Source of the DNA: Chrysogorgia sp. JL179-B06
Lineage: Eukaryota > Cnidaria > Anthozoa > Scleralcyonacea > Chrysogorgiidae
Assembly (NCBI GenBank): GCA_035772405.1
Contig: JAYKKM010000126.1
Location: forward strand, 62,001 to 126,000
Direction: 5' to 3'
Length of the DNA stretch: 64,000 bases
In this document: positions 21,726 through 30,331 of the stretch, piece after piece
Position numbering within the stretch: position 1 is the stretch's first letter
Layout: every line of letters begins with the position of its first letter
Made by a program: the position numbers and the translations under genes
The notes under the pieces: generated by a model
Seen by the model: only the letters and a program-made list of their open reading frames with translations
Database searches by the model: none
Told to the model about the DNA's origin: nothing

Positions 21726-22679
21726 ATGAGTCTAAGTTATGGATTTGAGGACAGAGACTACGAGAGTGACAAAATATTAAGAAGAGCGAAGAGACATCTA
21801 GACAGTGACCCTAAGTTAAGCGTTAGCGGTGGGAGGATGTCTGGAGATATAGATATGGCGTTCAGGGCAATCAAAAACATAGCAGATCCAGAAGATGATT
21901 TGGATGCTATTAGTAAAAAAGTGTTAGAGTCTGTATACTTATCGCAATACTTTAGAACGCAGTCCTATAACGTTCTATTCGATTTTAACGTCACAAATCA
22001 TGCTGTGAGTATGGTGGAACACCACAGTGGAACAAATAAAGTGAAAACCATTAGAGATAAAACGAACATGTTAGTGCAATACGATCCAACGTATGGTCCT
22101 ATTATTGGTGTTAACAATGGTCATAGCTTCCTATCCCCTGAGCTAACTCCGATTCCGTTTGAAGCTGGAGTGCATTTTAACTGTCCACGTATGCAATACT
22201 GTGACATATCCGTTTTTATGGTAGTGAAGTTAGTCACCAGGGTTTCTACGAAAGATTGGGAGGCGATTATCTCAAACGATGACGGATCGTGGGACAAATA
22301 CATAGGGTACAAAGGAGGTGAAAATGATAAATTATCATATGGTGGTGGCTATCCAGTAAAGGAGTACACGTGTACAATCCCAAATAATATCGACACCACC
22401 AAGAGACATATGATATCAATACATTGGCGGATGGGTAACTCTTACGTTAAGGTGAACAACATAAGATCAACAGACTCAGACTTCACAGCTAATCACGAAG
22501 AGATAGGGTCTCCTTACGTAACGATCTTTGGAGTGTATCGACCAAAAATACCACTCGCACCGTATAAGTACCCGTCTTTGATAGAGTTCTACGGTGTGAG
22601 GGTTGTCTCTGGCTACATGGCGAGCCGAGACATAATACTAGTTGGTAGAGATATGATGAAGGAATATGATGTGAGCTAA
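21726..22679 (+). CDS. Fibre-like protein: tail-fibre motif plus lectin-like C-terminal domain (317 aa)
   Basis: Residues 35-69 (GGRMSGDIDMAFRAIKNIADP...AISKK) match the GGxMxGDIDMxxxxIxNLxDPxxxxDAxxKxYV motif of phage tail fibres and some eukaryotic virus fibres, a trimeric shaft-type element. The remaining 220 or so residues are beta-rich (VLFDFNVTNHA, HFNCPRMQYCDISVFMVVKLV, DKYIGYKGG, HMISIHWRMGNSYVKVNNI, SLIEFYGVRVVSG) in the order seen in concanavalin/LamG-like sugar-binding sandwiches. The combination suggests a spike or receptor-binding fibre; this is inference. TATATGTTATAACATA abuts the ATG. The next gene starts 5 bp after the stop. Confidence 0.65.
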   Translation: MSLSYGFEDRDYESDKILRRAKRHLDSDPKLSVSGGRMSGDIDMAFRAIKNIADPEDDLDAISKKVLESVYLSQYFRTQSYNVLFDFNVTNHAVSMVEHHSGTNKVKTIRDKTNMLVQYDPTYGPIIGVNNGHSFLSPELTPIPFEAGVHFNCPRMQYCDISVFMVVKLVTRVSTKDWEAIISNDDGSWDKYIGYKGGENDKLSYGGGYPVKEYTCTIPNNIDTTKRHMISIHWRMGNSYVKVNNIRSTDSDFTANHEEIGSPYVTIFGVYRPKIPLAPYKYPSLIEFYGVRVVSGYMASRDIILVGRDMMKEYDVS

Positions 22680-22684
22680 GATAT

Positions 22685-23197
22685 ATGAGGAAGAAGTCAG
22701 TTGTTGTTTTCAATCACATATCAAAGGATATGTCAGAGGAAGAGGTGGTAGAGCTCAAACGCTTGTACGCGTACTACCACAAACTAGAAGCCTGTTACAA
22801 ATGGAAATACAAGAGGTTGAAGAAAGTTAAACTATCGTTAAACATGACTAGCATAGGGTTAACGACAGTAGGGATTATAGCTGGATCGATAACCGCTAAC
22901 CCTCTAATCATTGCTTGTATTAGTGGTCCTGGTGTGATCATCCAAGGCTACTTGGCTAAATCCAATCTGACGAGTAGAGTGGAGCATTGTAAGTTTGCGC
23001 ACACTAGCTACAAAAAGATACTGATATAACTAAGATCGTATCTTAGAGGTCTTCCCTACAACGAGTCAATGTTCCTCTCAGACGTTAAAGTGTTGGACGA
23101 TAATGTGACTGACTTATGCCCACCAATCAACGGAATGGTGAAAAGGTACAGTAGAATATATGAGACACAAGGGGGGTCCGGTCCCGACCCCCTCTAA
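22685..23197 (+). pseudogene. Conserved Maverick membrane protein with in-frame stop
   Basis: The first 114 codons give a basic N-terminal half (YKWKYKRLKKVKLSLN) and a Gly/Ile-rich membrane hairpin (IGLTTVGIIAGS, NPLIIACISGPGVI), a small-protein family I recognise from animal Mavericks. A TAA at 23027-23029 ends the frame, but the same frame then stays open for 55 codons to 23195-23197. Its reading begins LRSYLRG, which is how the family normally continues. The first stop therefore looks like a nonsense mutation rather than the native end. If it is native, the gene is 22685-23029. The function of the family is unknown. Confidence 0.75.
23172..23192 (+). other. Short GC hairpin at the 3' end of the membrane-protein gene
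   Basis: GGGGGTC pairs with GACCCCC around CGGTCCC, just before the distal stop codon. Confidence 0.45.
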
Positions 23198-23288
23198 ACA
23201 CGGGTCTACACCTAAGAACCATTGGTGTGTCAGTCGACAAGTTACAAAAGTAGATGCTTAGAATTATTACCATCAATTAGCTCGTTTT

Positions 23289-23317
23289 GACCAACACCCT
23301 AAAACAGGGTGTTGGTC
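23289..23317 (+). terminator. Perfect 12-bp hairpin between operon-like groups
   Basis: GACCAACACCCT, loop AAAAC, AGGGTGTTGGTC. It lies in the largest gap on the right arm (about 200 bp) between the membrane-protein gene and the BRO-N gene. No U-run follows. It may mark transcript 3'-end formation or be a regulatory fold; function is not shown by the sequence. Confidence 0.55.
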
Positions 23318-23380
23318 AGACCGTGTGTTTGTGCTAAGCGATTACTTTCTTAAGAGAATCACTACTTTGAACCTTAAAAT

Positions 23381-23400
23381 AAAACATACGTTATAGTATA
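23381..23400 (+). promoter_or_regulatory. Start-proximal promoter word of the BRO-N gene
   Basis: AAAACATACGTTATAGTATA lies 4 bases before the ATG at 23405, the same spacing as at the 177-aa gene. It differs from that word at two positions. Confidence 0.65.
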
Positions 23401-23404
23401 GGTG

Positions 23405-24223
23405 ATGAGTATCACTAAAATATTTAGAAATAACGACATGTCAGTCACTGCTTTAAAAGACGGAGATAATATTTGGTTCTATGGAAAAGAGGTAGCTGAA
23501 ATCTTGGGGTATAAAAGACCTTCCAAAGCGATACAACAGCGTGTGAAAGATGATGAGAAAAGAAAGGTTCAAAATCTCAGGTCCCAAACTGGGACCCGAG
23601 ATTTCGAGTGTCAAAATAGACAAATTCAGAATAGACAAGTTTGGCAAATAAATGAGAGTGGTCTATATAGACTAATATTCTCGTCTAAACTAGAGTCGGC
23701 AGAAAACTTTAGAAAATGGGTATTCTCAGAAGTTCTACCATCTATAAGAAAAACAGGTGTTTACACACAATACAACCAGTTATCAATAATGAATGAGACA
23801 GACTTGCATTATGATATAGTTAAATATATTAGAGAGTACCACCCAACAATAGTCATCCCAGGGTTGGGAGAGTACCAAGACACGTCCACGAAAAGAATAG
23901 ATGGATGGAAGAAGGGTTACAGTGGTGGGCAACCAGATTTGATAGTTCCACAACTACACAAGAGATACAATGGTTTTGCTATAGAGTTCAAAACACCGAA
24001 AGGTAATGGAGTTATTAGTAATAACCAGATGAGGGTATTAAGGAGACTAAGATCACAAGGGTACAACACGTTACTATCCTCAGACCAACATGTGATAATA
24101 CATTTCATAGAGACATATATGATAGACTCTAGAGTTCTGTGTGAGTACTGCAATAGGAGATTTAAGAGTGAAACCACACTGTCTAATCATCAAAGATATT
24201 TTCATCGAATACTTTATCTATGA
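23405..24223 (+). CDS. BRO-N + VRR-NUC-type nuclease + C2H2 zinc finger fusion (272 aa)
   Basis: Three modules follow in order. Residues 1-120 form a BRO-N domain (IFRNNDMSVTALKDGDNIWFYGKEVAEILGY..., WQINESGLYRLIFSSKLESAENFRKWVFSEVLPSIRKTG), a DNA-binding fold of baculovirus and large DNA virus BRO proteins. Residues 135-235 form a PD-(D/E)xK nuclease of VRR-NUC type: GGQPD with D178, then AIEFKTPKG with E194 and K196, then a Q208 helix. Residues 246-267 form a C2H2 finger (C246, C249, H262, H267). All catalytic positions are present. The start is the ATG at 23405; a GTG one codon earlier is unlikely. Recombination, end processing or host DNA degradation are plausible roles, but none is shown. 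Confidence 0.85.
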   Translation: MSITKIFRNNDMSVTALKDGDNIWFYGKEVAEILGYKRPSKAIQQRVKDDEKRKVQNLRSQTGTRDFECQNRQIQNRQVWQINESGLYRLIFSSKLESAENFRKWVFSEVLPSIRKTGVYTQYNQLSIMNETDLHYDIVKYIREYHPTIVIPGLGEYQDTSTKRIDGWKKGYSGGQPDLIVPQLHKRYNGFAIEFKTPKGNGVISNNQMRVLRRLRSQGYNTLLSSDQHVIIHFIETYMIDSRVLCEYCNRRFKSETTLSNHQRYFHRILYL

Positions 24224-24280
24224 GATAATCTGTGAAATGACTGTGAGGTCATCTGTAACAAGACACCACGTATAATATAG

Positions 24281-24535
24281 ATGACTGACAGCGAGTCTGT
24301 ACCTATTATAACGTCGACAACAAGGGTTAAAGACCCTAAGAGAGTAGAGGCAGGCAAACGTTTGGCTGCTATATCTAAAGCAGCCAAAGAGAGGAAGATG
24401 AGAGAGAGAGTGATAAATGAGGACGATAGTTTTAACTACGGATACATCATAGGCACTATAGGAGTGGTAATAGCCGCTGGTTCACTGTATTACACGATTA
24501 GTCAAGACAAACAAGTAGTAACCGAAGAGCCTTAG
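24281..24535 (+). CDS. Small basic protein with C-terminal membrane span (84 aa)
   Basis: Residues 13-41 are strongly basic (TTRVKDPKRVEAGKRLAAIS...). The KDPxRVxAGKRLA pattern recurs in small proteins of Mavericks and related viruses. A single span is at about 54-71 (YIIGTIGVVIAAGSLYY). A basic head for DNA plus a membrane anchor suggests a protein linking genome to membrane or capsid; this is inference. CACGTATAATATAG abuts the ATG. Confidence 0.75.
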   Translation: MTDSESVPIITSTTRVKDPKRVEAGKRLAAISKAAKERKMRERVINEDDSFNYGYIIGTIGVVIAAGSLYYTISQDKQVVTEEP

Positions 24536-24578
24536 ACCGTCGTTATAAAACCACCACGTAAACTCGACAGCCTCGATT

Positions 24579-24597
24579 AAAACATATCGTATAATAT
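24579..24597 (+). promoter_or_regulatory. Start-proximal promoter word of the 77-aa gene
   Basis: AAAACATATCGTATAATAT runs straight into the ATG at 24598. It matches the word in front of the leftward 177-aa gene in 18 of 19 bases, although the genes lie on opposite strands. Confidence 0.65.
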
Positions 24598-24831
24598 ATG
24601 GCATCAATAGACAGAAAAGAACTGATGAACGAGCTATACGACGCAGCCCTTGTGACTGCTGGAGCCGTAGCCGTATCCCTGGCATCAAAGAAAGTACTAA
24701 AAGAACCGTTAGGCACTCCTGAATCAGTTAAGGGCACCCTCAAGTTAGCGACTGCTGTAGGCGTTTCAACGCTACTCGTTAAGTGGGCGCAGAGCAAGAA
24801 ATACTTACCTATTGACCCGTTCTCAAAATAA
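24598..24831 (+). CDS. Conserved Maverick two-span membrane protein (77 aa)
   Basis: There are two hydrophobic segments, at about 16-30 (DAALVTAGAVAVSLA) and about 46-62 (GTLKLATAVGVSTLLVK). A conserved linker KKVLKEPLGTPESVKGTLKL lies between them, and the C-terminal tail is KKYLPIDPF. I recognise this as one of the most constant small proteins of animal Mavericks. It is probably a virion membrane component; function is unknown. It precedes the 138-aa gene by 16 bp. Confidence 0.82.
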   Translation: MASIDRKELMNELYDAALVTAGAVAVSLASKKVLKEPLGTPESVKGTLKLATAVGVSTLLVKWAQSKKYLPIDPFSK

Positions 24832-24847
24832 TCTAACGTAATACATA

Positions 24848-25264
24848 ATGGCTAGTGTGATAGCAGGTGGTTTATTCAACGCTATAGCATTCGCAGGAGC
24901 TGGATTTATATTCAGCAAGCTAAACCACACCGGCTACGAGACAGAGATAAAGAGACACAACAAAGCATTGGAAAGTCTTGCAAGAGCGAAAGAAAAGTTA
25001 TACGAGAACGAGATTCGTCAGAGAGACAAAGTCCAGGAATTAAGACAACAGTTGTCAGATGCTAACGCAGACATAAACGACACGAACCACGCTCTGGATC
25101 AACTAAGACAAGTACTGACGATACAGTATGATGGGAAGACATTTAGTAAAGAGCCTGAGTTGTCAGACTATTACAAACCCTCAGATGAGATGAAAGAATA
25201 CCAAACGGTATTCGTTGGAGTTGTTGGGCTACCTTTAGGTTACTTAATATATAGAGTGTTATAG
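24848..25264 (+). CDS. Conserved Maverick membrane/coiled-coil protein (138 aa)
   Basis: An N-terminal span (MASVIAGGLFNAIAFAGAGF) is followed by a coiled coil over about 30-90 (KRHNKALESLARAKEKLYENE..., LRQQLSDANADINDTNHALDQL). Then comes a conserved block, EPELSDYYKPSDEMKEYQ, and a second span, VFVGVVGLPLGYLIY. The family is recurrent in animal Mavericks; its role is unknown, likely structural. TAACGTAATACATA abuts the ATG. The next gene starts 2 bp after the stop. Confidence 0.85.
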   Translation: MASVIAGGLFNAIAFAGAGFIFSKLNHTGYETEIKRHNKALESLARAKEKLYENEIRQRDKVQELRQQLSDANADINDTNHALDQLRQVLTIQYDGKTFSKEPELSDYYKPSDEMKEYQTVFVGVVGLPLGYLIYRVL

Positions 25265-25266
25265 AA

Positions 25267-25458
25267 ATGAGCACTAAAACTTTGAAGGAGATGGCTATGG
25301 AATTTGATAAAAAGCGTAACTTGACAGAGACACTCTCTTACCAAACTCATCAGATAGAAGAGTTGGAACAACTACTATCAGACGCTCTAAAACAGGTCAC
25401 AACAATAAAGTATGAATGGGAGATACTAACCGACAACCACGAAGTTACTACACTATAG
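25267..25458 (+). CDS. Short coiled-coil protein (63 aa)
   Basis: Helical throughout, with a heptad-like centre (YQTHQIEELEQLLSDALKQV). There is no membrane span or cysteine. It is tightly coupled to the preceding gene (2-bp gap). I recognise no family. Position suggests it acts with the preceding coiled-coil membrane protein. Confidence 0.65.
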   Translation: MSTKTLKEMAMEFDKKRNLTETLSYQTHQIEELEQLLSDALKQVTTIKYEWEILTDNHEVTTL

Positions 25459-25488
25459 TCTAAAGATATATATAGTATACTAACTTAG

Positions 25489-26115
25489 ATGGTTGACGAA
25501 CGTACAATGAGAATGTTCTATGCTGGGTATATATTGGATGAGATTGATACATCAAAAAAGTGGAGTGGTACTACATTAGGGTACACATTGGACGAGATCA
25601 AGAACGGAAGTAAGGACGCAACACCAAAAAAGTGGTACGACACCACGTACTGTTACGAGTGTAGTAACCACAGAACCCAAATCGAAGATGGTGTATTTAG
25701 TTGTAACAAGTGTGGAGAGACTACTTACGGACGTGTGAGAAACTTCGTACCTAACATTTGGATGTACAAGAAATCGGCTCATAGTTACAGTAAGTGGTTA
25801 GATAGAATGTTGACTGGACTAGTCAATGAGAGTGACATACCAACAGTTGTCAGTGATTTTATAGAGATAGTGTGGTCTCTTAAAAGAAACAAACTGATTG
25901 TCAAGAACATATCGAAATATATTTTCTATGTCATAAGAATATGCTCTAGAAGAGGTATAGAGTTGAGAGGTAGTCTTAACGACCTCAAACCTGGTAAGGT
26001 CAAGGTGCGATTCGAGTATAACCTGTATAGCGTAGTATACAAGGATCTAGGTTGGGATGGGAGAGGAGATCCATACTACAATGAGTGGGTAAATAAAATA
26101 TATAGTAATGTATAA
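25489..26115 (+). CDS. VLTF3-like zinc-ribbon protein, putative viral transcription factor (208 aa)
   Basis: A zinc ribbon is formed by C55, C58, C72 and C75 (CYEC-x13-CNKC). It is followed by YKKSAHSYSKWLDRML at about 93-108, then SDIPTVVSDFIEIV and a helical C-terminal half ending YNLYSVVYKDLGW. The order (ribbon, then Y-K-x-x-x-H-x-x-x-W-L, then I-P-x-x-V) is that of poxvirus and giant-virus late transcription factor 3 (A2-like). This is pattern recognition, not an alignment. TATATATAGTATAC precedes the start. It overlaps the next gene by one base (TAATG). If correct, it would be the natural partner of the recurring promoter word. Confidence 0.62.
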   Translation: MVDERTMRMFYAGYILDEIDTSKKWSGTTLGYTLDEIKNGSKDATPKKWYDTTYCYECSNHRTQIEDGVFSCNKCGETTYGRVRNFVPNIWMYKKSAHSYSKWLDRMLTGLVNESDIPTVVSDFIEIVWSLKRNKLIVKNISKYIFYVIRICSRRGIELRGSLNDLKPGKVKVRFEYNLYSVVYKDLGWDGRGDPYYNEWVNKIYSNV

Positions 26116-26294
26116 TGGCAAGACCAAAAATTTACAAAACCAAAGAAGAAGCTTTAATAGCAGCCAGAGCTCAAACTAAAGAATGGATGAGAACTCATAA
26201 GTGGGTGTGTGAGACATGCGATCAGTCATACCACGTGACCTCTAAATATAAACACATCAAGACTAAAAAACATTTTAGGAATTTAAACAGCTAG
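26115..26294 (+). CDS. Small C2H2 zinc-finger protein (59 aa)
   Basis: The ATG shares its A with the TAA of the preceding gene. The product has a basic N terminus (MARPKIYKTKEEAL) and one finger: C33 and C36 (WVCETCDQSY), then H48 and H54 (KHIKTKKH). The HxxTKKH ending is typical of single-finger proteins of Mavericks and virophages. Its stop codon lies in the CTAG shared with the convergent polymerase gene. It is probably a DNA- or RNA-binding accessory factor. Confidence 0.8.
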   Translation: MARPKIYKTKEEALIAARAQTKEWMRTHKWVCETCDQSYHVTSKYKHIKTKKHFRNLNS

Positions 26295-29200
26295 TTCTGG
26301 ACTATTTTGTAATGTCCATACGCATAGCTAGATACACCGTCTGGTAGTATATGTCGCTTGTCGTCAAAGCAACTTAAGGATATCTTATTTATCTCATAGC
26401 TTCCTAGTTGGTGGCTCTTGCTGCGAATAGTTTTAATTATGTGAGACATTTGCTCACCATTTGTCAGGACACTTTTATAGTTGTCATGCCTTATATTATT
26501 TCTAATGGTACTCTTCTTGATACCTTTAGCAGTCTTCCCACCTTTTCCGTCCTCTTTTATGTAGCTATACATTTTCGACCTTAAACCAACGAACTCAACG
26601 ATGGGAACTCCTAATGTCTCATCCTTCATTTTACCAATAACCTTCTTGTTAGTTGGGTCGAAGTAAGGAGATGACTTATCATATCCACTAAAGTCAAACA
26701 CTTCTTTGTTAGCGTACATATCTTTGTACACATCCTCCGTCTTGATCTCGTACATTAGACTATCTGTGTCTGTGAATAGTAATTTAGCTTTGTTGCCATA
26801 CTCCTTTTTGATGTTATTGTAGTGGAAGTAGTACATCAATGTCTTTGATAGGTCTAGAATACACATACCTACGTATGCTGGTCTATTTAGAGTTAGTATC
26901 TCTTTGGATCTTGTGAACTGCTACCAAGTTATTGTCAAATATCTTACTGCTCACAAAGGTTGGTTTTGACGTTAGTTTCTTCAGTTTTTCCTTGTCTGTT
27001 ACTAACTCCACGTTCACACGCTTTCGTAGATTCTCCATAGTCTTTCCGAATACACTATTATTCATGAGCTTGAAGAAATCCTTCTCAAAGTCGTTCTCCG
27101 CTTGGGTCCTCTTGTCTGTATTAAAGTCGATATATTGTTTGAGCCATGGTGACTGATCGAATTGAAGTACTCTACGAACCTTCTTAACCTTCATTCCCAA
27201 ACTCTTGTATAATTGTAGGTTTCTATAATGAACAACGTACTTACTCTTATCGCTTAGGTTAGGTATAAGTTTCGCACCTCTCCAACAGATATCTTGAACT
27301 TGTTTTGGATTGTCTTACAATAGTTTGACAACATATCACTACTTACTTTCATCCTCTCAGGGGCTAAAGGATAGTCGTTGTGAAGATTGTGCAACTCCTC
27401 TGGATACTCTAAATCAACCTCAAGTATCAACCCCTTGTCTGATTCGTTGTTATATTTGTCTAGATTGTTGATGTCAAAACCGTCGACCCACTCAAATCCA
27501 CCAGTTGGTAGATACTGACACATAGCCCAACCGTAAAGGTTATTCGCATCTAGGTATACGATGTGTTTCGATGGTTTACTACTATCATACCCCTTCATGT
27601 ATTTGTTATTGGCTTCTCCGTGCCTATGTGTTATGCAGGAGACACCACCCCGCATTCCTTTCTCGATGAACTGAAACATATCAATGTTAGTCATTAACTT
27701 TAGTTCCACTCCTGTCATCTTTAGAGCAGCGTCCCACGATAGTCCAGGTGATGTGAAGTAATGACAAGGATCTAACTGGTAGTACTGTTTACACGTTCTT
27801 CTAAAGTTCTCGAACACGTCAGCCAGTAGTAAACACGTCAGACTTTAGGTATAGGTCGTGGTACTCACCCATATTCTCCACACCCATTGTCTTCCACACT
27901 TCTTGAGCGTGCTCGTAGTCTGTGTCTGACACATGCTCGTCGTTTAGGATGCTGTAGAAACTCTCCTTTGATGGCAACTCAAGTTCGTTAAACTTATCGA
28001 AACTATCCATATAGTCATATGGGTACACACCTTTTCGCGACACCAACTCTAGCTCCTCGCCTTGAAATAGTTCAGACGTATACTTGAGACATTCCTTTGG
28101 TAGGTTGTTCACCAGGTTGGCTAGACTAGAGCTCATGAATTGGAAACTATCTAGAAACACTAGATGTTTACCTAACATGAATGCCATATATTTCTCCATA
28201 TTATTTGGTATGACGTTGATTTTCTGACCTATCTTGCCTATCTCTTGCATTATGAAGTGACTATCGTACCCTCTTAGATTATGGAATATGACAGGTATCT
28301 TATCAGTCAGTCTATAGTTCCTATTACATAACTGATGTGCCGAACCTCTATACTTACCAGTGACATGACAATGATCTCTAACTCTCACTTGTCCCCTTTT
28401 GTATTCTCTATCACAAATATGACATTTAGTCGCTTCCTTGAAGTTAACCTTGTCAGCTATGGTCATCACCATGTCCTTATTAAAATGCTCCTTTCTGACT
28501 TTCTTGCAGTATTTAACCTCCTCTAGCATCTTTTTCATGAACTTCCTAACTGCGTTCTTACCTCGAAACATCTCTACTGGTTTACTATATTTATCATCGT
28601 AACAGCATACTACTTTGTACCCATACCCACAGTCCCGTGTGTCTTTGGTACTCACTAGTGTACGATCCTGTAAGTGGTGTCACGTTGTCGACCTTCTCTG
28701 TGATAGCCTCGAAGTCTGCGTATATCACGAATGGTACCTCTAATTGTTTGTGATAATTTACGTACTCAAGAGTACTGTCTTCTTCAGCTGGCATCTTTAT
28801 CGCTTGCTTACCATTTACCACCATACAAACCTCCTTATGCTTCTCAAGAATCTCACTGGTAGTAAAGCAGTGAAGACAGTACCTACAGAAACTCTTGCGG
28901 CACTTGTGTTTAGACTGACCACACATAAACCTACAAAAGTCTTTGATGTACACGTAGTGTCGTTTAACACCATTCGTTATTAGCAGAAGGTCCATATGAT
29001 CCTCACACTTCTCCTCAGAAACGTAGATAGGGAATGGCTGCTTGTCCTCATACCCAAACACGCTGATGCTAATACCATTCTGCCTCTCTATCTTGTTGTA
29101 CTGTCTCGTATCCACTGGAAATCTCACTCCGTCATAATTGACAGAACCTACGTTCTTCTTGTGCTTCGACACTCTCCCAGGATCCTTTACTACAGGACAC

Positions 29201-30213
29201 TTGTGCAACACATGGCACCACATAAAACACTTGTCATCGTTGTTCTTTATATTAATCAAACCTTTCGACGCGTTCCTCAACTCTTCCGGTAGCTCAACAT
29301 AACTCGATCCTTTAAGAGGCTTATACACTACCACATTAATATAGTGATCACTAATACTGTCTACAACCCATCCAGACCCTTCTGACAACCACACAGCTAT
29401 ACGATTCACTATCTCCTCACTAGCTTGCTTCGTAGTCCCACTAATATCAACACTACTAGTCACTGTTTTGACTACACTATTGAAGAATGCTGTTTTAAAA
29501 TCAGACTCTCCGTCACCAACTTGTTTCTCTAGAGTCACTTTCAATGTCTCAGAAAACTTTAAACCTTTCAGTCTATCTAACTCCTTCTGTAAAGTTGAGC
29601 CCACTACTCCTCTAGTCTTGACTAGTTGTTTTAGTGGATCCTTATTGTCGATCACCTTAACACTATACGACTTGGTGTAACCTTTGAGAGCAACTCTCCT
29701 TTGAACTACAGTAGGACGTTTCGTCTTAGCAATAAGGTTAGTGATTCTCTTGTGCTCTTTGTCTAAGGCCTCCTGACTTAGTCGTGACCTCCTCACGTAT
29801 CGTCTAAGATCACGTCTAGCCTTTCGAATCTTTCTGACCTCCCTAACTCTGGTGACTCTACTAATAACGTTCTCTCTAGATACCCTTCTAATAAGGTCCA
29901 TCCACTTATACCCTAATGCTTTAGCATCAGCTAGATAGCTAGACATCCTCTCTAGAAAACTCATCTTAACATTCGGTATAACTAAATCACCAGAACCTAT
30001 AGCAGGATCACGCGCACCACCACTCGATAGTGTACCACTACGAGCGACATTACCACCCACAATAGGATCACGTTTACGCTCAGACTTTTTCATAAGAGTC
30101 GTTTTATTATTTAATATAGCCAAGTCCTTAGACCCTTTCGAATAACGAGCCCCACTCAACTCATGAGTTGAAACAAAGCCCATATCAGGATCACGTGTAA
30201 TATTACTTGACAT
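26291..30213 (-). pseudogene. Protein-primed family B DNA polymerase (pPolB), four frameshifts
   Basis: Replicative polymerase of the element, about 1,300 codons, in five consecutive reading pieces. The N-terminal piece (to 28594) has basic linkers and ends with the exonuclease motif IYADFE near 28710. The second (27819-28655) has a CxxC...DHCHVTGKYRG...C zinc module and HNLRGYDSH. The third (27254-27817) has polymerase motif A, YLDANNLYG, near 27550. The fourth (26883-27200) has motif B, NNSVFGKTMEN, near 27060. The fifth (26291-26866) has motif C, FTDTDSL, near 26770. One-base frame changes lie near 28640, 27832 (a TTT run on the minus strand), 27280 and 26900; all motifs survive. The start is uncertain: ATG at 30213, or upstream, since a repeated ARxxTxSS...RDP segment extends before it, possibly from 30429 inside the terminal palindrome. 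Confidence 0.92.
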
Positions 30214-30331
30214 AGTCTTGTTACGAGCGACATCCTCACCCGCAGCAGCGCCACGTCCAGACACCTCACTCTGTAGCCTACTAGCTGAGACACGTCTCTG
30301 ACTCCCCAAACCATGCGACACATTGCCTATT

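Noticed and set aside
13895..23029. Alternative genetic code reading TAA as an amino acid
   Set aside because: TAA is the natural stop of several intact genes here (for example the 551-aa, 317-aa and 477-aa frames), so the two internal TAAs are better read as nonsense mutations.
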